A stretch of 64,000 nt of DNA, taken from the NCBI RefSeq assembly GCF_000203795.2, contig NW_006281110.1, positions 556,494-620,493 of the forward strand. The letters run 5' to 3'. Position 1 is the stretch's first letter. Every line of letters starts with the position of its first letter. This document shows positions 11,414 through 22,798 of the stretch, one piece after another. Both the position numbers and the translations under genes were made by a program. Under the pieces are notes generated by a model, which saw only the letters and a list, made by a program, of their open reading frames with translations, did no database searches and was not told the origin of the DNA. This DNA comes from Batrachochytrium dendrobatidis JAM81. Its lineage: Eukaryota; Chytridiomycota; Chytridiomycetes; Rhizophydiales.

Positions 11414-13668
11414 CTATATATGAGATATTGCAATAAATTGGCGTAATCGATGAGTTGCAGTAGTCAACACGACAAGACTGGTAGATATAACAATATGAAT
11501 AGCGGATGAATGTACTATCCACTCTAATGCAGTGAATAGTGTCATAGTGATAGGACTAAAGCCAGGGATGAGTGGATTTTCGACGATTTAAATGTACACT
11601 GGAATAATTCAGCATTGAATCTCAACCAGTTGGAGATGCAGACATTATATTTGTAGTAGGATTTCCCGACTCGAATTCCAGAATATTAGCCATGTAGAGC
11701 AATAGAATAGTGTATGGTTTAGCCAGAAATAGTTACAACAAAGTTGTAGAATTTTGACAGCGTAGATTGAACAAGAGAGCCGAACCACTTGATTGTAATC
11801 ATAAGATATAAAAGTATTGTATAAAGCAATGGACGGCTGACCTCCATCAATGACCGGTTGTAAATATGGAGTTCAATGCGACCAATTCAATTAAATATCC
11901 GTTGCTGAGTTTCAAGAAAAGAATTCAATAATCAAAACAAGTATTTAAAGCCGTGTTGACTTGAATGGAATTCTTGCAATGATAGAAACTGGCTTGATTC
12001 GACATTCTCGATTCTTTTAAATATTCGTCATGATACAAGTTGTGAATTGGAATAGTTTGTTCTTGAAAGTCATGCATTGCACGATCAACAAGTTTAAAAC
12101 TGAATATCAACTGTTTTGTTAAACTCTTTTAAATCTCAGTTACGCTTTCTCGTTAATTCAAGTCGTTTTGAAAATCAACGCTTGTTTTCATGTTCATCAC
12201 ACTAATGTTTGTGGGAAACAAGTCCTTATTTGAATGGAAAAACAATTCGTCGATCGTATCTTATATATCAACTAACAATCTGATTGTTTGACACGATCTG
12301 CAGCTTCTGTCATTGAATATAGAACGTCGTTTGGTGACTGTTTGCTGAGTTGGTGTCGCTCTTGCTGATACGAGAGTTTCAACATTCCATCTATATAAAG
12401 TCTGTTTGTTAGTCTGAATCAATCGTGCAGTTTTACAAACGGATGATTCACACTGTTGAAATGCTGCAACAATAGTCTGCTCAGTCCTGTCGGAATGGCT
12501 TCAAAACATGCGAAATCGAATGGCTGAAATATCAATATTCCATTCTGCTTTCTCGTCCTTTTTCCCCTTCAGCTGTAAATATTTATTTCGAGCCCATTCG
12601 AGTTCCTTGACTCAACCCTAGACAAACCATTGGTCTGACTCATATTCCTCTGTTGTTTTGAAACTAAAAGGTATCCAATCACTACATATATCGAGCTATT
12701 ACCTCTGATATATCGACTGCATTTTTTTGCAATTGCTATTTTTGCAATTTCAAAATGCTTAGTAGCTGAAGTTGTAAATCCTTCTCAACCTCAATCAAGT
12801 GCTATTCCTATCAGTGGTTTTGTCTTGACCAGTATATATTCAGCTGGGTATATATTAGTATTATTGAATAGTACATTCCTATCAGCATCATTGTAGTCTG
12901 ACAGTTGGCACTTGAATTCATGTTGATTGCTCATACGCGCCAACTTGGCCATATAACTTGTTATAATCCAATATCCCGACCATCTTGCATATCTAAGCAT
13001 GAGTGAAAACTCTACTACAATACATACTCTGATAGTACACTTTATACTATAACTACTGGTTTTTTGAATATCTTGTTCTACGCAGTTTAGCGTATGCAAA
13101 TTTAATTATATGTTTGATTTGTACTGCATATCCATCATGTCAACTTAAATAACAGGCGTATCTATTTTTATGACTAATTTTTTGTGAAATAGTTTGGTGC
13201 TTTTCTGTATTTGAACTCTATTTATACCCCTTAGCGCTAATACCCTGCCAACTCTGGAGCAGCTTGAGCTGGAGTTTCTATTGATTGATTGTAAGTCGCA
13301 TCGATTAAAATTGAATCAAGTTTTGATCAACTATTATTCATTACAACTGCTTGAAATTATTTCTTTTTCTACTCAGATTGTTTAAACAAATTGGTCAAGA
13401 CATTTACAAATGGATGCTTTTCAGCCAGGTAGTTTACTGCTGTACAAAGTTGGAATTATTCATCATTGCAATCTAGAATCATTGTAGTGATGCGAGTAAG
13501 CCATCGTATACGCATTGTATTGAAACTCAATTTTATATTCAAATGATATTATGAATAGCACTTTGGGCAAAGGGACTCGAGTCTCAAAAATGCTTAAATT
13601 CTGACACTCAAGTCCGTCAATTTAATCGTACAATATCTAAAAAACCATTCCTGTCCGATATTTTCCAT
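11414..13668. other. Long intergenic region (2.2 kb)
   Basis: Holds the unlocated first exon and promoter of VPS26 on the left and the promoter of the kinase gene on the right. Small open frames exist (for example minus 12791-13099), but their translations look random and match no family I know. No RNA gene, TIR pair or tandem repeat seen. Confidence 0.4.
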
Positions 13669-16119
13669 ATGGCAACGAGCGACGATGACGTCAGTGAAGA
13701 TGACTTGACAGATGGCCATGACAGGCGCAACGCAAAAGATCACTGGCATAATCAACCCAATTCTCATCGATGCGGCGAAACTCCTGCAGCATCTTCGTGT
13801 TCAAATCACAATATAACATTTAAACCCGCCTTGCCTTTTTCTAAACTAGCAGAGCAAGCTAGGAAATTCCCCTTGGTCAGTCATCGACGATCGGTAAAGT
13901 CTATTTCTACAAATTCACCACCAGTTATAGTGTTCGAGTCAAAATCTAAAAGCGGTAGCAGCGATCATGGTATGCCAAGTAATATATTACATTCCAACAA
14001 TACCAGCAATTGTGCTGACGCATCTGTTGTAACATTTCATGAATCAACATCTATAGCACTTTCAACAAAAGATGCGCTGGAGATTATCAAAGACATTCCG
14101 TCCAAAACTCCAGTTTCATCCCAGCACGCTGAAAAAGAATATCCATATATAGAACCACCATCATCTAAAGTCGCCAACCCAACACATTCTGCCCAACTGC
14201 GTAAATTTGGCGGATTCAATCTTTTTCATTCTCTCATTGATAGACAACCCTCACAAAATCGAATGATGTTTTACAAAGCACGCTCGCCAGGGTCAAATTC
14301 GTCAGCCCAGTCATCATCATCTGGCAGTGTTTCTGAACAAGACGATGGATCTGATGGTGAATCCAGCATGGAGTCATTAGATACTCATGGTCATCCATCA
14401 AGCCCACGTACTCAAAAACATGCTAATCAAAATGAGCCACATGGTAGAACAGTATCTTCATTTAATGTGCCCACACAAGTGCCATTGGCTAAACCTAGTA
14501 AAAAATTGACAGCTTCTGAATCAAGAACTCGTATGATTCAAAAACTGCTCAAGGAATTGCAAATTTCGAAAAGTAATACGAACCGTCGAGATAAACATTT
14601 GCACGCCATCAAAAACCCTGAAATCATTTTAGTGCCACGAGTAGATAGTACTAGTCATTGTGCAAATAAGTCTGGCAACTCAAAAAATGTGCCATCATCA
14701 ATCAATTCATGTAAAATACCAATAGCTGCCACTTTACCAGACACTGTTATTCAACCACCTTTATCTCAGACACTGCAGCCAAAACTAGTAGGTGATTGCT
14801 TTCAAGATACGCAGTCATTATGCGAATGCAAGAGCGTCGAAAGCAAAGTATGCCGAGAAAATAACCAAGTATCGATTACGACTGTAGTTGGAGAAGGCTC
14901 AGTGTCAATTCCTCAGAGTTTATCGTCACCGGGTTCCCCAGATGCATCGCTTGAAAAAACATCGCAGGTTTTATGGAAGCGTAAACATAAAGTTGCACTC
15001 AAGGATATATGGTATCCCATGGCACTTGCACTTCATCACCCGCATCACAATAATCAATCTGTATTGCAAACAGTTACGACAACTTCTCAGCGACTTCAAG
15101 GCATTTCTCGTCCAAGCTGTACTTTGACAGAGAAATTTGGTTGTGGTGAGATGCGTGTTATTGGTCGTGGTGCAACATGTAGAGTCCGAATGCTTATTGT
15201 CACCAACATGGGATCGACCCAATCCACACCAACACACTTTCAGTCCACTCCAACTCCACAACCGCCATTCACTCGCCAAAAACGAGTTTATGCTGTCAAG
15301 GAATTTCGCAAACGATCCAAAAACGAAAGTGAAAAAGTTTACATCAAACGTATGACCAGCGAATTTTGTATCTCATCTAGTCTTCATCACTCGAATGTTG
15401 TAGAAACTCTTGATCTAGTTGTCGACGAGCATCAAAAGTGGTGTGAAGTGATGGAATACTGTTCGGGTGGTACTTTATTTGATTTACTTAGAGAAGTGTG
15501 CATGACTCTACAGGAAGTAGGATGCTGTTTTAAACAGTTGATTCAAGGTGTACAGTATATTCACTCTATGGGTGTTGCACATCGAGATTTGAAGCCAGAG
15601 AATATTTTGTTCAATGCAGAGGGGCAGCTAAAGATTTCGGATTTTGGCGTGTCGGATGTTTTCAAAACTGCTTTTGAGAGTTTTCCACATTTGTCTAAAG
15701 GTCTCTGTGGATCAAAACCATATATTGCTCCTGAAGAATTTGAACGAGGAGAGTATGATGCTCGTGAGGTGGATATATGGGCAACAGGAGTGATTTATTA
15801 CGTTATGAGGCACACAGGTCTTCCATGGCATCTGGCTGTTCCAGACGATTTCAACTACGCAGTATTTTTGCAAACACGAAATGGAAGGTTTAAGCCAATT
15901 GATTCTTTGGAAAATGGATGCAGAGAGTTGCTCAATTGTATTTTGGAACCAGATCCAAAAAAACGATATACAGCCGACAAAATCTCTGCCGATCCTTGGT
16001 TTCAAAATATTATTGTTTGTCAAGGATTGGAATGTGCTGATGGATCGCTGCATCGACATATATGTCATAAAATGTATGCTGATTGGGCTCAACGACATCA
16101 TCGGCAACTGATTGCCTAA
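13669..16119 (+). CDS. HAL4/HAL5-like serine/threonine protein kinase
   Basis: 816-residue single-exon kinase. Residues 1-~480 are Ser/Asn/His-rich and probably disordered. The C-terminal kinase domain has the glycine loop IGRGATCRVRM, the VAIK-type lysine in VYAVKEFRKR, then KRMTSEFCISSSLHHSNVVE and WCEVMEYCSGGTLFDLL, the catalytic loop VAHRDLKPENILFN, DFG (ISDFGVSDVF) and the APE-like PYIAPEE. These match the fungal NPR/HAL kinases (Hal4/Sat4, Hal5), which stabilise plasma-membrane nutrient and potassium transporters. An insertion rich in Thr/Pro/Gln lies between the glycine loop and the lysine. All catalytic residues are present. Start 13669 is the first Met of the frame. Confidence 0.92.
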   Translation: MATSDDDVSEDDLTDGHDRRNAKDHWHNQPNSHRCGETPAASSCSNHNITFKPALPFSKLAEQARKFPLVSHRRSVKSISTNSPPVIVFESKSKSGSSDHGMPSNILHSNNTSNCADASVVTFHESTSIALSTKDALEIIKDIPSKTPVSSQHAEKEYPYIEPPSSKVANPTHSAQLRKFGGFNLFHSLIDRQPSQNRMMFYKARSPGSNSSAQSSSSGSVSEQDDGSDGESSMESLDTHGHPSSPRTQKHANQNEPHGRTVSSFNVPTQVPLAKPSKKLTASESRTRMIQKLLKELQISKSNTNRRDKHLHAIKNPEIILVPRVDSTSHCANKSGNSKNVPSSINSCKIPIAATLPDTVIQPPLSQTLQPKLVGDCFQDTQSLCECKSVESKVCRENNQVSITTVVGEGSVSIPQSLSSPGSPDASLEKTSQVLWKRKHKVALKDIWYPMALALHHPHHNNQSVLQTVTTTSQRLQGISRPSCTLTEKFGCGEMRVIGRGATCRVRMLIVTNMGSTQSTPTHFQSTPTPQPPFTRQKRVYAVKEFRKRSKNESEKVYIKRMTSEFCISSSLHHSNVVETLDLVVDEHQKWCEVMEYCSGGTLFDLLREVCMTLQEVGCCFKQLIQGVQYIHSMGVAHRDLKPENILFNAEGQLKISDFGVSDVFKTAFESFPHLSKGLCGSKPYIAPEEFERGEYDAREVDIWATGVIYYVMRHTGLPWHLAVPDDFNYAVFLQTRNGRFKPIDSLENGCRELLNCILEPDPKKRYTADKISADPWFQNIIVCQGLECADGSLHRHICHKMYADWAQRHHRQLIA

Positions 16120-16537
16120 TTGATGTCTACATGACATGATTTTTACCAAACATTCTATAGCAAAATTTAGTTTTTCTACCGTCTAGCTACCACAGCCAGT
16201 GACAAAAGGTATGATAATGGAGAGATGAAATAAAACAGGAAATTGTCAGCAATAAGTTGTGTTTGAAGTGTTGGTGTGGAATTATCATTCTTGTTACAGC
16301 TTTGTTTTCAATTTGGTCGTCAATATCATAATTCCAAAAATGTGTCATGTCCTTGATCATGGTACTTTTTTATAGTTCCAACAAGTCGTTTTGTGATGAA
16401 TGCAGCCCATCATTTGGGTTCTAATACCAATTTGACCTGAGATTATGTCAGAACCGCGAATCGGCTTTAGATTTATACATGGCTTCGCGACTTGGTTGAA
16501 TCTAGCTTGAATTGAGAGGTATTACTCTATTTTACAA
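16120..16537. other. Intergenic spacer
   Basis: Between the kinase stop and the first recognised exon of the SERINC gene. It may contain a SERINC 5' exon; no other feature recognised. Confidence 0.4.
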
Positions 16538-18253
16538 ATGTGTAGGTTGCTTTATTGCTGCTGTATACCTCCACTACCCCTATCAGCTCGAGCCCAGTAT
16601 AGTATTGGTCTTATTTTAGCATGTATTTTGGCACTGCTATTCAAGTAAGTTTATGGTCATTATTGTCTGAATCTTGAATCTCCGCATAAGAGTTCCAACT
16701 CTACAATCCGTTGATTCAGTCTATAGTCTTTGGGTTTAACTCCATGCAGCAACTCGACTACGATATGCTTATTGAAACCAATTCATATAATTATTTGACC
16801 GATTGAAATTATGACGAAACAGAACACATGGACTGGAATGGTTTCCGTATAGACAGACACCAGAATGTGGCATGGCTTGTTGGAACACATTGGCGGTATA
16901 TAGAATATCATTCGGTTTAGTCATATACCATGCATTTCTTATGGTTTTTCTGATTGGTGTGTCAGATCCATCAGATCCACGAATACATGTTCAGAACGGG
17001 TAATATCAGCTGTACTTGATCATCAACTTGTAACTGGATTCTATGTAGCAACTCATGTCAAACAATATATATTAGATTATGGCCAGTCAAGTTTGTTGTA
17101 TTTGTTGGTGTCATGGTTGGACCATTCTACATGGCAAATCACTTGTTTTACCAATATTGGATAGCCTGTTGTAAGTACAAATATATTTTGCAATGTCAAT
17201 TTTAATTGCTCAACTATACCAACACTCTAACCCAATTGAACTCTAATCATTTGAATCTATTCAAAATACATGCAGTGATATTTAGCGCAATGTTTGTCAT
17301 TCTTCAATCCATCATTTTAGTGGACATGGCACGAACCATTTCAGAACATTGTATAGAGATGTACGATCAAACACAATCCATACTAGCAAAAATACTTCTT
17401 TTATCAACCACATTTATCTGCACAACCGGATTCATCGCCATCACAGTTGTTCTCTACATATTCTACGGAAATTGTGTACTCAATCGTGTATTTATTTCTG
17501 TCAATCTGATCATGAATCTAGCTCAAATGGGCGTGAGTGTAGTACCCAAAGTGCTGGAAAATCATGCAAAAGGCGGACTATTGCCTTCATCTGTTTTAGC
17601 ATTATATAATACGTTTCTAGTTGCTGTATCTGCCGTATCCAATCCAGATCATTGTCAGATTGGAGTGGTGTGGGCTTCTACAGCAAACGCAACAAAAACT
17701 AGCGGTGATACGGCTGTGGAAGTTGCAGGTATTGCCTTTTTGGTGATCAATATTGCTTACTTGGCATTTTCGACTAGCACAATGGATATATCTGGTAAAA
17801 GCAGCGTTGCTGTTTCTTCTGATCAAGGGGAAACCATCGAGTATAATTTCTCCGTTTTTCATTTGATATTTATCCTCACTGCGTTTTACATGGCTTCAGT
17901 GTTTACCAACGTGAGTATGCAATGCCAATGCACCGTGTAGAATGATTTTAATCTTTGTTGCATACTAATCAAGATTGGTTTAGTGGAGTGTTTTTTCCAT
18001 CAGTACAGTGGCTGGTGTAGATTTATCCGCTGTGGACAAGGGAGTTGGACCCATGTGGGTATGTTTTTATCATTTCTCGTTAAACTTTATACTGTCATCA
18101 ATACTTGTATGCATTGAATCACAATCAATTATAAATCACCAACTCGATTTTTTGTCAAAATAGGTTTCTGTAGCGACAAGCTGGATAAATGTGTTGTTGT
18201 ATATCTGGTCACTGTTGGCACCCATTGTTTTCTCAAACCGAGACTTTTCGTAG
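16538..18253 (+). CDS. TMS1: SERINC/TMS1 family multi-pass membrane protein
   Basis: Member of the serine incorporator (Serinc/TMS1/TDE1) family of polytopic membrane proteins. Exons are 16538-16644, 16823-16999, 17076-17170, 17276-17910, 17984-18058 and 18164-18253, totalling 1,179 nt (392 residues), in phase throughout. Family landmarks are the Cys cluster LLYCCC near the start, ECGMACWNTLAVYRISFGL, DPRIHVQNG with LWPVKFVVFVGVMVGPFY, SSVLALYNTFLVAVSAVSN, and the end MWVSVATSWINVLLYIWSL with NRDF. About ten hydrophobic segments are visible. SERINCs usually start a little further upstream, so a short first exon before 16538 is possible. Yeast TMS1 is vacuolar; the precise biochemical role is debated. 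Confidence 0.88.
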
Positions 18254-18401
18254 CGCATAATAACCTGATAGTAGCCATTTCTAATTTATTCAAACAACCT
18301 TCAATCTACTTTCTAATATAGTCAAATAAAATCTGTTTGCGATTGGTTTATTTCAAATGTAGTAGATAACATCATGCAGTCTTTGCAAAACAGTATGCTA
18401 A

Positions 18402-18600
18402 CGTTCGCGTTCTAGTTCAAGAAACCAGAGATTGCACATTTCACAAATGTGATTACTGTTTGCACTCCAATTACTTCATGTTTGGATTGGATTGAATGAA
18501 AGGAAAGTTGGAGATTGGAGATTGGTACCAATCAAACATGAGACTGACCATGTACTTTGACTTGTTTGGTTTCATTCTACATGAATAAAACTGTAAAAGC
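18402..18600 (+). repeat. Dispersed repeat copy 1 (inverse copy at 37343-37530)
   Basis: About 190-200 bp starting CGTTCGCGTTCTAGTTCAAG and ending CTGTAAAAGC. It recurs in reverse complement 19 kb away (37343-37530) with few differences and one internal length difference. It lies downstream of SERINC, inside the 18254-18912 intergenic spacer. No coding content; it could be a MITE- or SINE-like element, but I saw no clear target duplication. Confidence 0.75.
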
Positions 18601-18912
18601 GTGAGCTAGGTGGAAAGTTGCAAGATCATGACTAGTGTCACGTGTACACTAATTTCAATAAATTAAAAATTGCAAGTTTGACAATTCGACAAAAAACTGC
18701 AATACAAGACAGCAGCAATGCCCATCCCACTGTTTCGTATGTACCCTCTGCTATGACTTGCAAGTTGAATTCATGATGTGTAAATGACTGATAATTTTTT
18801 AATTCAAACCATTTATGATGATGGGTTATGAAATGAACATCAACTTGCAACCGGATTGATGATACTGGAACAAACCTTGTCAAACTGCTGATTCTACCAC
18901 ATTGTCTATTAG

Positions 18913-19397
18913 CTGGATCGAAACTTTATTTTCCAAATATTGTTGTTCGTATGGTACGATCGAATCTTCCACCCCATCAAGCAGTTTTTCGTTGTCCTCA
19001 GCAACTCAACAAACTAGACATGAAATCATATCTAAGCCAACTATACAATATTACTATTACAGATATTCGAACAATGAATTATACAGGTAGCACAGTGAAA
19101 AAAAATGCAGGCCCAAAGCGACCTGGAAGAGGCAAAATGACTTCCCCATCATACAAAAAAGTTATTATAACTATGGATGATGATTTTGTGTTTCCCATGC
19201 CGCCAATTATAGGCGATGGTACTGGCGATGAAACGTCGGCTACAACGGGTGCGGTTCGTATGCCTCCACGAGTATCGTTTGGTAAAGGATCAGCCAACAA
19301 AGTTCGTGCAAAGATCAATAAGCAAGCATTGGAGCGAGGTGTGGAATTGGACGCTTCACAAACCCCAAAAGATTCTTCGACTGACGTACAAAAATAA
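18913..19397 (+). CDS. MRPL23: Mitochondrial large-subunit ribosomal protein uL23m
   Basis: Protein of the mitochondrial large ribosomal subunit near the exit tunnel. The reading frame shows LYFPNIVVRMVRSNLPP, then QAVFRCPQQLNKLDMKSYL and YNITITDIRTMNYTG, matching the L23 fold and the mitochondrial L23 pattern, followed by a basic stretch (KRPGRGK) and YKKVIITMDDDFVFPMP. The family homology extends upstream of the first Met at 18951 to a TATTAG acceptor at 18907-18912, so the true start is on an unlocated upstream exon. The tail after ~residue 100 is polar and variable. The stop is at 19395-19397. Confidence 0.85.
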
Positions 19398-19786
19398 ACT
19401 ATGGTTTAATGTGATCTTTGAATCCCTAGATTTGCTAGCGGGATTCGTAAATGTTTTTAGATCCATTCTACCTGGTTGGTGTTTTTGGATAGTCATGTGT
19501 ATAAATAGTGTGCAGATCTCGATATATCCCACCAAATAAATGATTAGATGCTACTTTGCATTGCGTTGGCACATACAGTAATTCGACTTGAAGAGCACTC
19601 AAGCCTGATTGAGAATAAAACTTTATATGAATAGGCACCAGTCAAGAATATAAAAACAAGATTGCATTTATCCAAAAAATACTAATTGATAATCATGTTT
19701 AATGTTGATAAAAACGCAGATAATGCTCGAGAAATCCAAATACGAAAAATCGAGTTAAACAGTCTTTACATCAACCCACATTGCGA
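19398..19786. other. Convergent 3' spacer
   Basis: AT-rich DNA between the ends of uL23m (plus) and RCC2 (minus). No ORF, RNA or repeat recognised. Confidence 0.45.
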
Positions 19787-22313
19787 CTAAGAATTAATTT
19801 TACGTCCTATGGGGTACACCAAGAAATATAGGATAGTCAGTTTCAATACATTGATGATAAAAATGAAATCGAAAAGACTTGCCTTTTTTCGGCTTAGTAG
19901 TAAGTTCAGCATCAGCAACAAGCGCATCGGCAGCATCTTTTCCAGGTTCATCTGAAGTTTTCCTTTTACCCTTTGCTGCAGGAGCTTTGGCTTTGGTTCC
20001 AGCAGCGACTTTCTTTGTAGCTGCAGGAGTCGAAACTTCAGCAAAAGGAGAAGTTGTAATCAGTTCCTAGATGAATCGATACGCATTCAAAATAACAGTT
20101 AATTTCATGCCCAAGAGTTTCAAAAAGCAAAGCTGATTACCCCAATAGCAGGAAGATCTGCAAACGGTTTGGAACCTAATGGATTGGAAATATCAAGACG
20201 TGTCAATTCACATTTCGATGATACGAATAAAACAGTAATGTAGACACTCACTTTTATCAGCAACCATCAGAGTAAAACCCAGACCGCACGAAACCTTTTT
20301 ACATGAGATTCCCTCCATCCCCTTGACAATATCAGCATTTACACATGATCGCGGAGCATTAGGTCCGTGTCCAAGCTCACCATGATAGGCGTTTTGTCCC
20401 CAACTGACGGTTGATTCACCTAGATGAAAATAGTAATGGCATTAAAAGTCTAGCGCAGGTTCAAGCCAACCGATATCATTTGAACAACATGGAATACTTA
20501 CCAGCAAGTGCAAATAGAGTAGAACCACCGGCGCTAATTTCCCAAACCTCCCATCCAGACAGTCCAGGGTAATGCCTTGAAATCATTAACACAAGTAAAT
20601 GGTTGACACGAACACAAGCGATTAATATAATGCCATATTCTGAGTAATCAGATGACTGCAGGTGGAATATGTCAAGCTGTAATTCCAGTTTACGCAAAAA
20701 GATGGACATTTACTTTGGATAAAGCCACGGTGTTCCCTGACCGCCATCTCCGGACTGTTTCCACTTGCCCCAAAGATAGAGTGCATTACGACCTAGAATA
20801 GAATTCAACGATTATCAATGTTTTTTGCCACGCTTGAATGATGGATATTCAAAAGGTTAGTGCTGATGATCCGACTTTAAAGCTTACCATCAATGGCCAT
20901 GCAACTTGTTGTACCACATGCGATTTTTTTGACCATGTTGTTACGATCTTTGAAGCCAGGAACTTCTGTTGGAACAAAAATGTCTTTTGGAGGAGAATCG
21001 GGAAGACCCAGTCGACCATATCCACCGCAACCCCAAGAATACACGGCCCCTTGATCATCTAGCGCAAGAGAATGGTTGGTACCACATGCGATTGCAACAA
21101 TTTTTTTATCTTCGAGTTTGGTGATGGGTTTTGGCATTTGTGGGTCGTATATCATACGACTAGTACCAGATATGTAGCTATGATCTTTACCATCACCAAG
21201 CTGACCATATTGCGGACTTCCCCATGCAAACAATGTTCCGTCCTCTAAATTTTAAATGACAAGCCAAACAGTCAATCTAAATATCCAGTCTAATCATTTA
21301 TGATGAAATTCAAGTTTGATTTTACCAGTAATGGCGAGTGAAAAGTCTAAACCACAAGCAACGTCAACAGCATGTTGTCCTTTGATGGCCGTGACTTGCA
21401 CAAATGTTTTAATATCGACACCAGCCTTGACACCACATTGCTGTACTTTGTTTTCACCAGCAGCGTAAACTCTACCAGAAGCTAAACACACGAATTAGAT
21501 TAGAACAGTGTGGAAACAAGCACATTGACTTTAGATTTAAATGATTTACCAGTAACCAGGAGAGTATGTGCCTTTCCAACAGCAGCCTTTACAAAGGTTT
21601 CACCTTTGATATTGATTCTGAATGGATCGGAACGAGAAGTGGTTGTACCATCACCTAGCTGACCATTCTGGTTTCGTCCAAATGTGTATGCAGCACCTTG
21701 ATCTAAACTCATTCTAGTTAGAATCAATACACATAAACTATGGATTCCAAACTATCGACTGTCTTATACACACCATCAATGATGACTGCATGTGCACTCG
21801 TGCAGTGAGAGAACACATCTACAACATTGATATAAGCAGCAGCTCCATAGATATGCGGTGCGGGGAATTCATGCGAGCCAAAACTAGAATTACATTTTAA
21901 AACAAATGAGCATGTAGTTGTAGTCTATAATAGTCTGACTACACACATGGTGTCCATCCATACAGTCTGTCATGTAAAAACATGAATCAGATCATATTGA
22001 TAGAAATGGACTGCGTGTTGTTTAAAGCGCTCTGACCAATACCATGCGTAGATTCAAGTAAATGACTTGTTCAATTATAATGCGATGACAGTATCTAACA
22101 TGCATGTTGATGTATGCAATAGACTCTCAATTTTTACAAAGCAACAGCAACATACTCCATGGTTTTGGAGTTGGTTGAAGATTTTCTTCCAACCCAGTCC
22201 CAGATAGTTGCACCACAAAAGACCAGACCACCAGTACTGTGACTGTTTTTAGAAATATCAGCACTAGTTTCAGGACTCATGCCAGCAGGTTTGGAATGAG
22301 TTTTTGAATCCAT
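19787..22313 (-). CDS. RCC2: RCC2-like RCC1-repeat protein
   Basis: Seven-bladed beta-propeller of the RCC2/TD-60 type, in animals linked to mitosis and small-GTPase control. The N-terminus after a short polar lead has GGLVFCGATIWDWVGRKSS, the RCC2 signature. RCC1 repeats follow across many short exons: AYTFGRNQNGQLGDGTTTS, VYAAGENKVQQCG, FAWGSPQYGQLGDGKDHSY, CGTNHSLALDDQGAVYSWG with YGRLGLPDSPP, and a last blade with GELGHGPNAPR. The basic Ala/Lys tail ends in KPKKG. A predicted GC-AG intron (19807-19882) would finish the protein as KPKKGRKINS with stop 19787-19789; unspliced, the frame runs to 19800. Start is the Met at 22313 (MDSKTHSKPAGMSPETS). It is divergent from UTP15. Confidence 0.9.
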
Positions 22314-22798
22314 TATAATTCGAGGCAAGTCGCGAGTCTTTTACAGCGACAATGCGATAAAATGGGAAATTATTAAAATCATTGAATTGCTTTTTATAAA
22401 CTGAATCTAAAATCACAATATTCTATTCGAGTTGATTCTTGTAAGATTAAGTTTATTTTTGTAAGATTAAATTAATTCTTGTGAGATTAAATTGATTAAA
22501 CCAAGTGATAATGAAAATACATTATTTTATTGATTTAATAATTCAACTTTATATTTTGATGAAATTTTGACAGAATCAACAAATTGTTCCAACAAATCAA
22601 ACTGTCTTTATGACACAATCGACACTTTATTATTCAAATTCACTAAAAATGAGTTGAATTTCATTTTCAACAATTTCTTGTTTTCATTACTCAACTCAGC
22701 ACGTGGCTAAATCCATTTTTATCGAATTTTCTTTTTTTCTTTGATAATAATTTCTGGTCAACTTGAATATTTTCAACGCAACATTCGACACTTGTATA
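22314..22798. promoter_or_regulatory. Divergent promoter RCC2/UTP15 with a short tandem repeat
   Basis: Very AT-rich 485-bp spacer between two outward-facing genes. Near 22433-22497 there are three imperfect direct copies, period about 20-22 bp, of TTCTTGTAAGATTAA. The repeats may carry binding sites for both genes; this is inferred from position alone. Confidence 0.45.

Noticed and set aside
12791..13099. 102-residue minus-strand ORF in the long intergenic region
   Set aside because: No family resemblance, no promoter or splice context, composition like random AT-rich DNA.
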